Shown here one piece after another: positions 40,717-49,466 of a stretch of 64,000 bases of DNA. The first letter of the stretch is position 1. Each line of letters starts with the position of its first letter. This DNA comes from Billgrantia endophytica (GTDB taxonomy: Bacteria; Pseudomonadota; Gammaproteobacteria; Pseudomonadales; Halomonadaceae). Under the pieces are notes generated by a model. It worked only from the letters and a program-made list of their open reading frames with translations, did no database searches and was not told the origin of the DNA. The position numbers were made by a program, and so were the translations under genes. Location: positions 29,483 to 93,482 of the forward strand of contig NZ_PNRF01000001.1 in the NCBI RefSeq assembly GCF_002879615.1, read 5' to 3'.

Positions 40717-41511
40717 ATGAGTCAATCAAGCCCTGAAACCCTGACTATCGCCCGCCAGGGCGCCGTCATGGAAATCCGCTTCAACCGTCCGCACCGTCTG
40801 AATGCGGTGGTGGAAACCCTCTATACCGAGCTGCTGGCTGCACTGGCCGCCGCCGAAGCGGACAGCGACATTCGTGTCGTGATCCTCACCGGCGAGGGTC
40901 GAGCCTTCTGTGTCGGTGCCGACATGAAAGAGCATGGCGGTGCCCGGCGCACCCTCTACCAGCGTCGTCAGTACCTGCAGTTGGGCAACGATGTGTGCGA
41001 GGCGATCTTCCGGCTCGATAAGCCCGTCATTGCGGCCGTCAATGGCTATGCGTTGGGAGCGGGTGCGGAAATGGCCGTCTCGTGCGACTTCATCGTGATG
41101 GCCGAGGATGCCCTGCTTGGCTTTCCCGAGACGAGTATCGGCACCTGCGTGGGTGGGGGCGTTTCAAAGACTCTGCCGCAACTGATAGGGCTGAACATGG
41201 CGCGGCAACTGCTATTCACCGGCAGGCGTATCGATGGGAAGGAAGCCGAGCGCATCGGGCTGGCCACCTCGAGCTGGCCCCGCGAAACGCTGTTGAGCGA
41301 AGCCCATCGGCTGGGGAGCACCTTGGCGGGGCAGGCGCCTGTCTCCATCGCCATGCTCAAGCGTCTGGTCAACCAGGGAGGCCATACGGATCTGGAAGGG
41401 CAACTGCAGCAGGAACTGGACGCGGTATTCACCTGCTCGACAACCGACGACTGGCAGGAAGGCGTCGATGCCTTTGCCGAGAAACGCAAACCGAATTTCA
41501 AGGGCCAGTGA
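40717..41511 (+). CDS. Enoyl-CoA hydratase/isomerase (crotonase) family protein
   Basis: A crotonase-fold protein of ~264 residues: ILTGEGRAFCVGADMKE (oxyanion-hole Gly/Ala), KPVIAAVNGYALGAGAEMAVSCDF and a conserved GIGTC-like ETSIGTCVGGG segment with the first catalytic Glu region, ending KPNFKGQ. It probably hydrates or isomerises an acyl-CoA; the substrate is unknown. The start is unsure: the ATG at 40717 has only weak purines upstream, and in-frame ATG 40666 is an alternative. The acyl-CoA synthetase gene begins 20 bases after the stop. Confidence 0.85.
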   Translation: MSQSSPETLTIARQGAVMEIRFNRPHRLNAVVETLYTELLAALAAAEADSDIRVVILTGEGRAFCVGADMKEHGGARRTLYQRRQYLQLGNDVCEAIFRLDKPVIAAVNGYALGAGAEMAVSCDFIVMAEDALLGFPETSIGTCVGGGVSKTLPQLIGLNMARQLLFTGRRIDGKEAERIGLATSSWPRETLLSEAHRLGSTLAGQAPVSIAMLKRLVNQGGHTDLEGQLQQELDAVFTCSTTDDWQEGVDAFAEKRKPNFKGQ

Positions 41512-41531
41512 CAGGCCAGGGTAATCGAGAC

Positions 41532-43730
41532 ATGAATCCCATTGAAGGACATCTGCCAATCCGCAGCCCGCTCCATGACATCCTTGCGCCCGCCGGCATT
41601 GCCGTGATCGGCGCCTCGAACGATCCTACCAAGCGCGGTTACAAGGCCATGGTCGGCCTGATCAAGGATGGCTACCGTGGTGACATCTTCCCGGTCAATC
41701 CCAAGGCCGACATGGTCCTGGGCGTCAAGGCCTGGCCATCGGTGACGGCCATTCCCGGCAATCCGGAACTGGCCTTGATCTGTACGCCGGCTGCCTCGGT
41801 ACCGGGTCTCGTTGCAGAGTGCGGGCGCCGTGGCATCAAGGGCGCGATCATACTGGCCAGTGGTTTTGCCGAGGTCGGTAGCGACGGGGCAGCACTCGAG
41901 CGCGAGATGATGGCCAAGGCCGAAGCGCACGGCGTGCGGATCATCGGTCCCAACACCTCGGGCGTGTTCAACCTGCACCACCGGGTCAACCTGTTGGCGC
42001 TGGACAATGTCAAGCCCGGCGATGTGGGGATCATTTCCCAATCGGGCAACATGTTGCTGGCACTGGCCCTGGAGGCCCAGCACAACGGCCAGGTGGGCTT
42101 CAGCACCTACGTGGGCCCGGGCAACCAGAGCGATATCGGCTTCGATGACTACCTGCGTTATCTGGGCGAAGACGAAAATACCCGGGTCGCCACGCTCTAT
42201 GTGGAAGGTTTCCGCGATGGCCGCAAGTTCCTCGAGGTCGCCCGTGATGTCACCGCCATGAAACCGGTGGTGGTCTACAAGTCCGGCTCCACCGAGGAAG
42301 GGCAGAAAGCCGCCAGCTCGCACACTGGGGCGCTGGCCGGCAGCTATGCCATGACGGTGGACCTGCTGCGCCAGGCCGGGGTCAGCGTGGTGCAGTATTC
42401 CGACGAGATCCTGCCCGTGGCCGAGGGCCTGGGCCTGCTGCAGAAGGCCCGCGGCAAGCGGGTGGCGGTGATCTCCGATGGCGGCGGCCAGGCGACCATC
42501 GCCTCTGACCGCCTGGCCGAGGCAGGGCTCGAACTTGCCGCGTTGAGCGAGTCCACGCGGCAGCGGCTGCGTGACGTGCTGTTTCCCCAGGCGTCCACGG
42601 TCAACCCTGTCGACGTGGCGGGTTCCACCGATGCCAACCCATCATTGCTGGCGACCTGCATGGAGATCGTTGCCGAGGACGACAACGTCGACAGCGTCTT
42701 TCTCGTCGGCATGTTCGGCGGCTACAGCATCCGCTTCGCCGAGTCGTTGATGGGTGACGAAATGCGCGGCGCCGAGGCCATGGTAGACCTTGCCAGGTCC
42801 ACGACGAAACCGCTGGTCATCTACAGCCTCTATACGCCGATCAAGCCGCCGGCACTGCGCCGCCTGCACGAGGCCGGGCTGCCGGTCTACGCTTCCATCG
42901 AACAGTCGGTACGCGTGCTTGCCGCACTGGGCGAGCGCGGCCAGTACCTGGCCCAGAACCAGCGGCAGGTGCGTGAAACGGCGCTTGCGCCCAAGCCGGA
43001 ACTGTCCGGCCTGTTCCAGCGGGCGCAGGCGGAAGGCCGCGACCTCTTCGAGCACGAGGCCAGGCAACTGCTGCGTGAGCACGGTATCGATGTGCCCATG
43101 GAGCGGGTGGCCAGGAGCGAGCCGGAGCTGGAAGCCGTCGCCGGTGAGTTTGGCGATGTCCCGCTGGCGATGAAGGTGGTCTCGAAGGACATCCTTCACA
43201 AGTCCGACGCCGGTGGCGTCAAGCTCGGCCTCGTCGGCGAGCAGGCCCTGCAGCGGGCGCGTGCCGATATCCTGGATTCGTGCCGGATCTACGATCCGGA
43301 CGCCGTCATCGAAGGCATGCTGGTCACTCCCATGGCGAGGAAAGGGGTCGAGGTGATCGTCGGGGTGGTACGCGATCCCATCTTCGGCCCGGTGCTCATG
43401 TTCGGCCTGGGAGGGGTCTTCGTCGAGATACTCGAGGACGTGGCATTCCGTTCCATTCCATTGTCTCGCCATGACGCGGCCAGCATGGTCGAGCAGATCA
43501 AGGCGAAGAAGATACTTGCCGGCGTCCGCGGTGAGCCGGCGGTCGACAAGGAGGCGTTGATCGACCTGCTGCTCACGGTATCGCGCATTGTCGAGGCCTA
43601 TCCGCAGCTCTCCGAGCTGGATCTCAATCCGGTGATCGTCCATGCCGATGGGTATGCGGTGGTGGATGCCCGGGTTATCGTGGAGCGCGACACCCAACAT
43701 ACGCTTCAGTACAAGGAGTCCGTTGCATGA
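41532..43730 (+). CDS. ADP-forming-type acyl-CoA synthetase (acetate-CoA ligase family)
   Basis: A 732-residue fused ligase. Residues ~15-130 are the CoA-binding domain (IAVIGASNDPTKRGYKAM), ~150-460 the flavodoxin-like ligase half with catalytic His264 (KAASSHTGALAGSY), and ~490-720 an ATP-grasp domain (FEHEARQLLREHGIDVPMER, AMKVVSKDILHKSDAGGVKLGL, SELDLNPVIV). Members make acyl-CoA from an acid with ATP, releasing ADP. The aryl or acyl substrate is unknown, but flanking crotonases suggest an unsaturated or branched acid. The ATG start is short of a strong ribosome site; the 3' end overlaps the next crotonase (ATGA). Confidence 0.9.
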   Translation: MNPIEGHLPIRSPLHDILAPAGIAVIGASNDPTKRGYKAMVGLIKDGYRGDIFPVNPKADMVLGVKAWPSVTAIPGNPELALICTPAASVPGLVAECGRRGIKGAIILASGFAEVGSDGAALEREMMAKAEAHGVRIIGPNTSGVFNLHHRVNLLALDNVKPGDVGIISQSGNMLLALALEAQHNGQVGFSTYVGPGNQSDIGFDDYLRYLGEDENTRVATLYVEGFRDGRKFLEVARDVTAMKPVVVYKSGSTEEGQKAASSHTGALAGSYAMTVDLLRQAGVSVVQYSDEILPVAEGLGLLQKARGKRVAVISDGGGQATIASDRLAEAGLELAALSESTRQRLRDVLFPQASTVNPVDVAGSTDANPSLLATCMEIVAEDDNVDSVFLVGMFGGYSIRFAESLMGDEMRGAEAMVDLARSTTKPLVIYSLYTPIKPPALRRLHEAGLPVYASIEQSVRVLAALGERGQYLAQNQRQVRETALAPKPELSGLFQRAQAEGRDLFEHEARQLLREHGIDVPMERVARSEPELEAVAGEFGDVPLAMKVVSKDILHKSDAGGVKLGLVGEQALQRARADILDSCRIYDPDAVIEGMLVTPMARKGVEVIVGVVRDPIFGPVLMFGLGGVFVEILEDVAFRSIPLSRHDAASMVEQIKAKKILAGVRGEPAVDKEALIDLLLTVSRIVEAYPQLSELDLNPVIVHADGYAVVDARVIVERDTQHTLQYKESVA

Positions 43731-44539
43731 GCGAGCCCTCGTCCCAGTTGCCCGGCCTGCAGGATGCCCGGCTGTCACTCGAAGGAAGGGTAGCGACCCT
43801 GACCCTGGATCGCCATGACGTCCGTAATGCCCTGACCGGTACCGCGCTGGTCGATGACATCGTCATGGCGGCCGAATGGGTCAACCAGTGTGACGACGTG
43901 TCGGTGCTGGTGATCACGGGAGAAGGCTCGGCTTTCTCGGCCGGCGGTAACGTCAAGGACATGGCCAGCCGCGGTGGCGACTTTGCCGGTGACGTGGCCG
44001 AGGTGGCCGCACGATATCGGCGCGGAATCCAGCGTATCCCGCTGGCGCTTCAGTCCGTGGAGGTGCCTGTCATTGCCGCGGTCAATGGCCCAGCCATCGG
44101 TGCCGGCTTCGACCTGGCCAACATGGCCGATATCCGCATCGCCTCGAGCAAGGCGAAGTTCGGTGAAACGTTCCTCAACCTGGGCATCATTCCCGGCGAC
44201 GGGGGAGCCTGGTTCATGCAGCGTCTGATCGGCTACCAGCGCGCTTTCGAGCTGACGCTGTCCGGTCGCGTCATCGATGCCGAGGAGGCGAAAGGCTACG
44301 GCATCGTGCTGGAGGTCACTGAGCCCGATGCCCTGATGGCGCGTGTCGGAGAGCTTGCCGCGCGAATCGCTGCCCAGCCACCCAGGGCGACCCGGCTGAC
44401 CAAGAGGCTGATGAAGATGGGGAGCCGGATGGAGCTCAAGGACTTTCTCGATGTCTGCGCGGTGTTCCAGGGAATGTGTCACAACGAGCCGGAACATCTC
44501 GAGGCGGTCAATGCAATGCTGGAGAAGATGGCCAAGTAG
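43727..44539 (+). CDS. Second enoyl-CoA hydratase family protein
   Basis: It is 270 residues long and crotonase-fold: VLVITGEGSAFSAGGNVKDMA (oxyanion hole), VPVIAAVNGPAIGAGFDLANMADIRIAS, FGETFLNLGIIPGDGGAWFMQRL with the catalytic Glu/Asp region. It differs clearly from the first crotonase, so the two may act in sequence (hydration and isomerisation or retro-aldol). The start overlaps the acyl-CoA synthetase stop, proving one transcript. No terminator is obvious; an IS4 remnant begins soon after. Confidence 0.88.
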   Translation: MSEPSSQLPGLQDARLSLEGRVATLTLDRHDVRNALTGTALVDDIVMAAEWVNQCDDVSVLVITGEGSAFSAGGNVKDMASRGGDFAGDVAEVAARYRRGIQRIPLALQSVEVPVIAAVNGPAIGAGFDLANMADIRIASSKAKFGETFLNLGIIPGDGGAWFMQRLIGYQRAFELTLSGRVIDAEEAKGYGIVLEVTEPDALMARVGELAARIAAQPPRATRLTKRLMKMGSRMELKDFLDVCAVFQGMCHNEPEHLEAVNAMLEKMAK

Positions 44540-44599
44540 TTCATTCCATTGATTCCTCGGGCCCGGCTTCGGCCTAATGCCACCTCGACATCATGTTGC

Positions 44600-44935
44600 C
44601 CAACAAACGCTCCTTCGTTGCGTACAGTGCCGTGGTGCAGGCGTACCAGCGGCTATGGTCGACCTGTCAATCGGGTCTTCGAGCAGACTCAGGCCCTGTG
44701 GCATCAGCAGCGCCGCGCCGCATCCCCACTGGTGCGGGCTGACGCTGCTGGGCGCCGATGGAGTGGTCTGGCGCAGCCCCGATTCTCCAGAGAATCAGAA
44801 GGCATTCGCACGCACGTTGCAATGCCCAAGGGGAAGCGAGCGACCCGCAAGTTCGCATGGTGTGCCAGACCCATTTAGTGACGGGCTCGGTTTGGAACCA
44901 CCCCTCCAAGGTTCAGAGCCTAACAGCCGCTTGAG
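44600..44935 (+). pseudogene. IS4-family transposase remnant (multiple frameshifts)
   Basis: Three frames carry successive pieces of an IS4-family transposase: AVVQAYQRL, then NRVFEQTQALWHQ, then LTLLGADGVVWRSPDSPENQ (around the first catalytic Asp), then PQVRMVCQTHLV. The order matches the protein and no single frame is intact, so the element is dead. It marks the left edge of the AT-rich catabolic island. The 44936-45074 stretch beyond it shows no gene. Confidence 0.8.
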
Positions 44936-45074
44936 GCTCACTAGTTTGACAGTAGGGAGAGTGATACGCCTTGACGCGAATCTTGACGTTGTGGTCGAAG
45001 ACGTGTTTGACCGTAACGAGTAAATACATTGCTTAGGCTCCAGTTATATTGCTTACAACCAGGCTGTAGACACA

Positions 45075-46583
45075 TCACCATTGTGCAGCAATACGAATAC
45101 GCCAGTTGCGATAGCCGCTAAATATTATCCAAAGAAGTAGAAAGGCTGTAATCGCCAATATGGTCCCGCTGATCGGCCGTTCGATGAAGGTCATGAGATC
45201 GCCGCGGGAGATCAGCATTGACCGACGGAAATGGTTTTCCATGAGTGGGCCAAGCACGAACCCCAAAAGCAGCGGTGCCACGGGAAAGTGAAGTATTCTA
45301 AGTGTGTATCCCAGCACGCCGAAGGCGATTACCACCCAAATCTCGAAGATATTATAGGTGGCTGTATAGACGCCTATACAAATGAATACGAGGATTGAAG
45401 GATAAAGTAGATGGTAAGGAATCAGCAGTACCTTGACCCAAACCCCGATCATTGGAGCGTTTAGGATAACCAATAAGATATTACCAATCCAAAAACTCAT
45501 GACGACACCCCAGAAAAGATCCGGCTCCTGTGTCATGAGCTGTGGGCCGGGAGTTATTCCATGCATAATAAGTGCCGCAAGCATGAGCGCCATGGTTGCG
45601 CTGCCGGGAATGCCCAGTGATAAGGTAGGAATAAAAGCAGTCTGATCAGCAGCGTTATTTGCAGCCTCGGGGGCAACCACTCCCTCAATCGCCCCCTTAC
45701 CAAACCGAGAAGGATCTTTGGCTACGCGTTTTTCAATCGCATAGGACATAAAAGAGGCAATGGATGAGCCGGTTCCGGGTAAAGCACCCATAATCGAACC
45801 AAGCCCAGCGCCTCGAAAAATAGGTAACCATGATTCCTTTCGTTCTTGGGTGGAAGGAAATATTGCCTTCCACTTGAAGTTAGATTTATCAATTAACGTC
45901 ATTTGGCTCTGTCGCGCACTGGCTATAATTTCCGACACACCAAATAAGCCCATCGCAAGAGCAACCAAGCTGATGCCATCCGAAAGCTCGGGAATGTTGA
46001 AAGTGTAGCGTCCAACAGCGGTATACATGTCAAGGCCGATTCCCCCCACGATTATTCCCACCATCACCATGGCGAAGCCTTTGAGAAAGGAGCCATCCGA
46101 TATGCCTGTCGCGGCAATCAAGCCCAATACCATTAAGGAAAAATACTCCGGCGATCCAAGTCCAAGGCCAATTTCTGCGACCATCGGAGAAAACAACATG
46201 AGCAGCAGAATTCCGATCGAACCACCGATGAAAGATGCAGCTGTTGTCATCAGTAGTGCTGCACCGGCACGACCGTTCTTCGCCATCGGATAACCATCGA
46301 TGCACGCTACAGCACTTGCAGTCGTTCCTGGAAGATTTAACAGAATCGAAGCTGTGCTGCCTCCGTAAGACGTGCCGTACCAAATGCCTGCAAGCATAAT
46401 AAGAGCTGCGGTGGGTTCAATATGAAAAGTAATTGGCAGCAGCATTGAAATTGCCGCGATAGATCCGATTCCAGGAATCATGCCTACCACGGTGCCCAGC
46501 GTTACACCAACCAGACAATAAAAGAAGTTCGTGGCTGTCAGTGCATTGCTCAGCCCGATCTGGATATTGGTGAAAAGATCCAT
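45075..46583 (-). CDS. tctA: Tripartite tricarboxylate transporter, large membrane subunit TctA
   Basis: A 502-residue polytopic protein with the TctA signatures PGIGSIAAISMLLPITF, GIWYGTSYGGSTASILLNLPGT near the N-terminus and GALPGTGSSIASFMSYAIEKRVAKDPSRFGKGAIEGVVAPEAANNA in the middle. It is the channel-forming subunit and works with TctB and the periplasmic TctC, driven by an ion gradient. The order tctC-tctB-tctA on the minus strand, with short gaps, makes one operon. Codon use and composition are more AT-rich than the flanking core genes. Confidence 0.95.
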   Translation of the reverse strand: MDLFTNIQIGLSNALTATNFFYCLVGVTLGTVVGMIPGIGSIAAISMLLPITFHIEPTAALIMLAGIWYGTSYGGSTASILLNLPGTTASAVACIDGYPMAKNGRAGAALLMTTAASFIGGSIGILLLMLFSPMVAEIGLGLGSPEYFSLMVLGLIAATGISDGSFLKGFAMVMVGIIVGGIGLDMYTAVGRYTFNIPELSDGISLVALAMGLFGVSEIIASARQSQMTLIDKSNFKWKAIFPSTQERKESWLPIFRGAGLGSIMGALPGTGSSIASFMSYAIEKRVAKDPSRFGKGAIEGVVAPEAANNAADQTAFIPTLSLGIPGSATMALMLAALIMHGITPGPQLMTQEPDLFWGVVMSFWIGNILLVILNAPMIGVWVKVLLIPYHLLYPSILVFICIGVYTATYNIFEIWVVIAFGVLGYTLRILHFPVAPLLLGFVLGPLMENHFRRSMLISRGDLMTFIERPISGTILAITAFLLLWIIFSGYRNWRIRIAAQW

Positions 46584-46593
46584 GTCGTAGTCC

Positions 46594-47043
46594 TCAATAG
46601 GGCCAGCGTGCCATTGTTAATGTAAGTCCAAGACCTAAATAAAATATTAGATAGGACATTAGAGACAAAAAGAGGGATGTGATAATTATGGAAATAGGGC
46701 TAATTTTATGTTGTCCCAGAGTAGCAGTCGCCACGAGCATCATGATCGCTGGTACAAGTCCAAATTTAGGCAAAATCAGACCAAACAAAATGAGAGATGC
46801 CGTAATAGTGATAAGAGGCCTCCACTCAATCGCATCGAGTGTACCCGGGCGGAACAGTGCAGGAATAAAAATACCGCTTCCGGAAGCTGCCAGAATAAAG
46901 CCTGCACTTATTGGGAAAAACCCTGGCCCCATTCGCTGCAGCGTCCCAACCGACATGGTCATCAGGCCATATATCACGACGGCGGTGCCGAGCAGGGCCA
47001 TCAACCCTCCACCAATAAGGTCCCTGTAGTCTCTATTGTACAT
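46594..47043 (-). CDS. tctB: Tripartite tricarboxylate transporter, small membrane subunit TctB
   Basis: It has 149 residues with four hydrophobic segments (YRDLIGGGLMALLGTAVVIYGL.., GPGFFPISAGFILAASGSGIF.., PLITITASLILFGLILP.., SIIITSLFLSLMSYLIFYLGLGL). GTLQRMGPGFFP is the conserved TctB motif. AGGAG precedes the ATG at 47043. Ten bases separate it from tctA. Confidence 0.9.
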   Translation of the reverse strand: MYNRDYRDLIGGGLMALLGTAVVIYGLMTMSVGTLQRMGPGFFPISAGFILAASGSGIFIPALFRPGTLDAIEWRPLITITASLILFGLILPKFGLVPAIMMLVATATLGQHKISPISIIITSLFLSLMSYLIFYLGLGLTLTMARWPY

Positions 47044-47108
47044 AATTAAACTCCTGAAGTTGATCTCGCCTTTACAGGGCGAGATCAATTGCAGTGCTCT
47101 TGACGTGA

Positions 47109-48116
47109 TTATTGGAGGTCGAGATCAACGTTAGCGTCAAGTTCCTGCCAACCCTCAATTTCGGAGTTTAGGCGGTTCGCTAAATCTTCACGGGTTCCAC
47201 CAATGAATTCTGTACCTTGGTCCCGAAACATCGCGTGTAGGCTTTCATCCTGCAGAACGGCGTTCATTGCAGCATTCATCTCGTCGAGAACAGCATCTGG
47301 GGTGCCAGCAGGTGCAAACATTCCGTTCCAACTTGTGACATCGAAATCTTCAATAGTCTCGGAAACAGTAGGCATGTCTGGGAATACTGGCGAGCGTTCT
47401 AGCGAAGTCACTGCAATCATGCGTAGATTGCCAGCTTGGACTTGTGGCATGGCCTCAACTATTTGATTGATACCGGCATGCACGCGACCACCAGCAACAT
47501 CCAGGGCTCCCTCGGTGCCAGAGGGGTAAGAAATAGCTGTGATTGGAATACCTGTTCGGAAAGACAGTAATTCCGCAGCCAGTCGAGGGGCTGTCAGCGG
47601 ACCAGAATTAACCATGTCAAGCCGCCCAGGATTTGCCTCTGCCCACTCCAGCAAAGCTTCTATAGAGGAGATTTCGTCAGGTAAGGCTGGCCCTAATATC
47701 ACTCCATAAGGCTGAGTGGCAACCGGAATCACTGGATCGAGCAGCTCGCGTGGATCGCCGGGCCCAATCTCCGGTTGAAATGCAAAATTACTCGATAGTG
47801 ATGGAGTACCGATCAAAAAGATTGACCCATCGGTGGCGGCACGTGATACATAGTCCACAGCGATCATTGTCGAACCACCTGGGCGGTTTTCAACAAGCAC
47901 TCTGCGACCCAGCTCATCTGACAGCCTTTCAGCTACCGCACGCATGACGGTATCGACACCACCACCGGCCCCGAATGGAACAACAAGCGTCACGATATCA
48001 GCTCGCTGGGCTGAAGCCGGCAATATAGAGCCGATGGTCACTGACAAACCCAATAACACTGCCATGATGGTTCGACGCAACAGGGGCCTAATGGTTGAAG
48101 AATAGCTAAATTTCAT
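47109..48116 (-). CDS. tctC: Tripartite tricarboxylate transporter substrate-binding protein TctC (Bug family)
   Basis: This 335-residue periplasmic protein has a signal peptide ending PASAQ. VPFGAGGGVDTVMRAVAERLSDELGRRVLVENRPGGS is the Bug-family ligand cap. Bug proteins usually bind carboxylates (citrate, glutamate, nicotinate, tricarballylate); the ligand here is unknown. The ATG at 48116 has AAGGAG upstream; a longer frame to 48176 lies in a duplicated segment. Confidence 0.92.
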   Translation of the reverse strand: MKFSYSSTIRPLLRRTIMAVLLGLSVTIGSILPASAQRADIVTLVVPFGAGGGVDTVMRAVAERLSDELGRRVLVENRPGGSTMIAVDYVSRAATDGSIFLIGTPSLSSNFAFQPEIGPGDPRELLDPVIPVATQPYGVILGPALPDEISSIEALLEWAEANPGRLDMVNSGPLTAPRLAAELLSFRTGIPITAISYPSGTEGALDVAGGRVHAGINQIVEAMPQVQAGNLRMIAVTSLERSPVFPDMPTVSETIEDFDVTSWNGMFAPAGTPDAVLDEMNAAMNAVLQDESLHAMFRDQGTEFIGGTREDLANRLNSEIEGWQELDANVDLDLQ

Positions 48117-48123
48117 TTTCTTT

Positions 48124-48315
48124 CTCCTTCTTGTTAGAAATGAACTGGCGTTTTGTACTAAAAGTAGCGCTATCATTCTCGATAGTGTCTGCTTGATAGC
48201 ATTTCCGGGAAGATATTCTTCCTTTTTCGCCCTCCTTGTTGAAAATGAACTGGTATTTCACCTAGAAAGCAGCGTTATCATTCTCAGCAGCAGCCTGCGT
48301 AGATAGCATGGCAAG
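48124..48315. repeat. ~105-bp tandem duplication spanning the iclR 3' end and tctC ribosome site
   Basis: Copy 1 (48124 to ~48210) and copy 2 (48229 to ~48315) share about three quarters of their bases at a 105-base offset, including ATGAACTGG, the ATCATTCTC block and GATAGCAT. Copy 2 encodes the last ~18 residues of IclR and its stop; copy 1 is the same text in non-coding form and contains the ribosome site of tctC. Confidence 0.7.
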
Positions 48316-49014
48316 AGAAATTTCCCGCCGTACGACCTCTATACATCTATCTATGTCGTCATCCGTCACGGTAGAGCGCAGGGCCGTGATGGCTGCAGCA
48401 CCGACGAATTCCCCATCCGCTTCAAAAATGGGAAGCGCTGCAGAAACGAGGTGCTCGTTTTTTTCACCGCGTGAAATATAGTAGTTATTGGTGAGCACAA
48501 ACTCAGCCTTTTCCGAGTCCAGATCGAAACCTGAATATGCTGCCAGGACATGCGCTGCTGCCCCACCTGCGGACATCGGTACAGAAGCACCTACATCAAC
48601 GAAATAACGAAAATCCCGTTTCTGCCGATCCCTGATCAGACATACGCGTTGATCCCCAGACCGAATAAAAAAAGCGGCAGCCTGGCCGGTCTCAAGCGCA
48701 ATATTTTCTACCGTTCGCTCAAGGCGCGTAACGATATTGGAAGTGCTGCGAAAAATTGCAGCCAGACGTAGAGTCGCAGGGCCTGGCCAGTAATAGCCGT
48801 CTTCACTTTTTTCCAGATATCCGTAGGTAACAAGCGTCTTAAGAGCACGCAGTGTAGTGGCTTTGTCCAATCCTGACTGTGCAGCAATATCGCGCAGCTG
48901 CAAACGGGGCCGCTCAAGCGAAAAACAGTTCATCAAATGCAAGCCACGGTCCAGCACACCCGAGGGAGGCACAGTGTCATTTCCGTTGCGGCTCTTACTT
49001 GACAGATTCTTCAT
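48262..49014 (-). CDS. IclR-family transcriptional regulator
   Basis: The 250-residue regulator has an N-terminal winged HTH (VLDRGLHLMNCFSLERPRLQLRDIAAQSGLDKATTLRALKTLVTYGYLEKSEDG) and a C-terminal IclR effector domain with VGASVPMSAGGAAAHVLAA. IclR proteins govern aromatic and small-acid catabolism. It lies upstream of tctCBA on the same strand and diverges from the five catabolic genes, with an inverted repeat in the 78-base gap, so it likely controls the whole island. Confidence 0.9.
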   Translation of the reverse strand: MKNLSSKSRNGNDTVPPSGVLDRGLHLMNCFSLERPRLQLRDIAAQSGLDKATTLRALKTLVTYGYLEKSEDGYYWPGPATLRLAAIFRSTSNIVTRLERTVENIALETGQAAAFFIRSGDQRVCLIRDRQKRDFRYFVDVGASVPMSAGGAAAHVLAAYSGFDLDSEKAEFVLTNNYYISRGEKNEHLVSAALPIFEADGEFVGAAAITALRSTVTDDDIDRCIEVVRREISLAMLSTQAAAENDNAAF

Positions 49015-49056
49015 TAGCGTGTTTCATCCAACAGGAGTTTTATTAAATGATATGCG

Positions 49057-49071
49057 TTTCACTCAGTGAAA
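49057..49071. promoter_or_regulatory. Probable IclR operator
   Basis: TTTCACT-C-AGTGAAA is a perfect 7-bp inverted repeat with a single-base centre in the gap between iclR and the AhpD-like gene, 22 bases before that gene's ATG. It is well placed to control both directions. Confidence 0.6.
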
Positions 49072-49092
49072 AATTAGCAAAGGAGACATTCG

Positions 49093-49425
49093 ATGTCAAG
49101 TCACTACTACGACCCGTCCGATGCCAAGCACCGCATGGAAATGTCCAAGCTCGCTCCTGACGACTTCAACGCCTGGATGGCCCTCAATTCCATCCCAGCG
49201 TCAACGACTGGAGCCCTGAGTCCAAAGATGCGTGAGATTGTCGCAATCGCCGTAGCCCATGCGACCGGATGCCCTTACTGCATTGAAGCGCACGTCAAGA
49301 AAGGCAAGGCTGCCGGCGTTAGCAAGCAGGAGATCGCCGAAGCGATATTACTGGCTGCTGCCCTCTGCGCTGGAGCTGCGGCTGCTCATGGCGGGCTAGC
49401 CATGAAATTCTATGACCAGGAATAA
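49093..49425 (+). CDS. Carboxymuconolactone decarboxylase family protein (AhpD-like)
   Basis: A 110-residue helical protein with the AhpD core ALSPKMREIVAIAVAHATGCPYCIEAHVKKGKAAG. The CPYC pair plus His gives a redox-active thiol site, so it is more likely a thiol peroxidase-type protein than a true decarboxylase. GGAGA precedes the ATG. It is first in the divergent operon and could protect against peroxide from the FAD oxidase at the operon end; that is inference. Confidence 0.85.
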   Translation: MSSHYYDPSDAKHRMEMSKLAPDDFNAWMALNSIPASTTGALSPKMREIVAIAVAHATGCPYCIEAHVKKGKAAGVSKQEIAEAILLAAALCAGAAAAHGGLAMKFYDQE

Positions 49426-49466
49426 AAGAGAGATAGCAAACTAAATTGGAGAGGGAGGACGGCGGC

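Noticed and set aside
49093..49425. Reading the AhpD-like gene and the lyase as protocatechuate-pathway pcaC and pcaB
   Set aside because: No pcaGH, pcaD or related genes are present, the CPYC motif points to an AhpD-type redox protein, and the lyase context is succinyl-type; kept as an alternative only.
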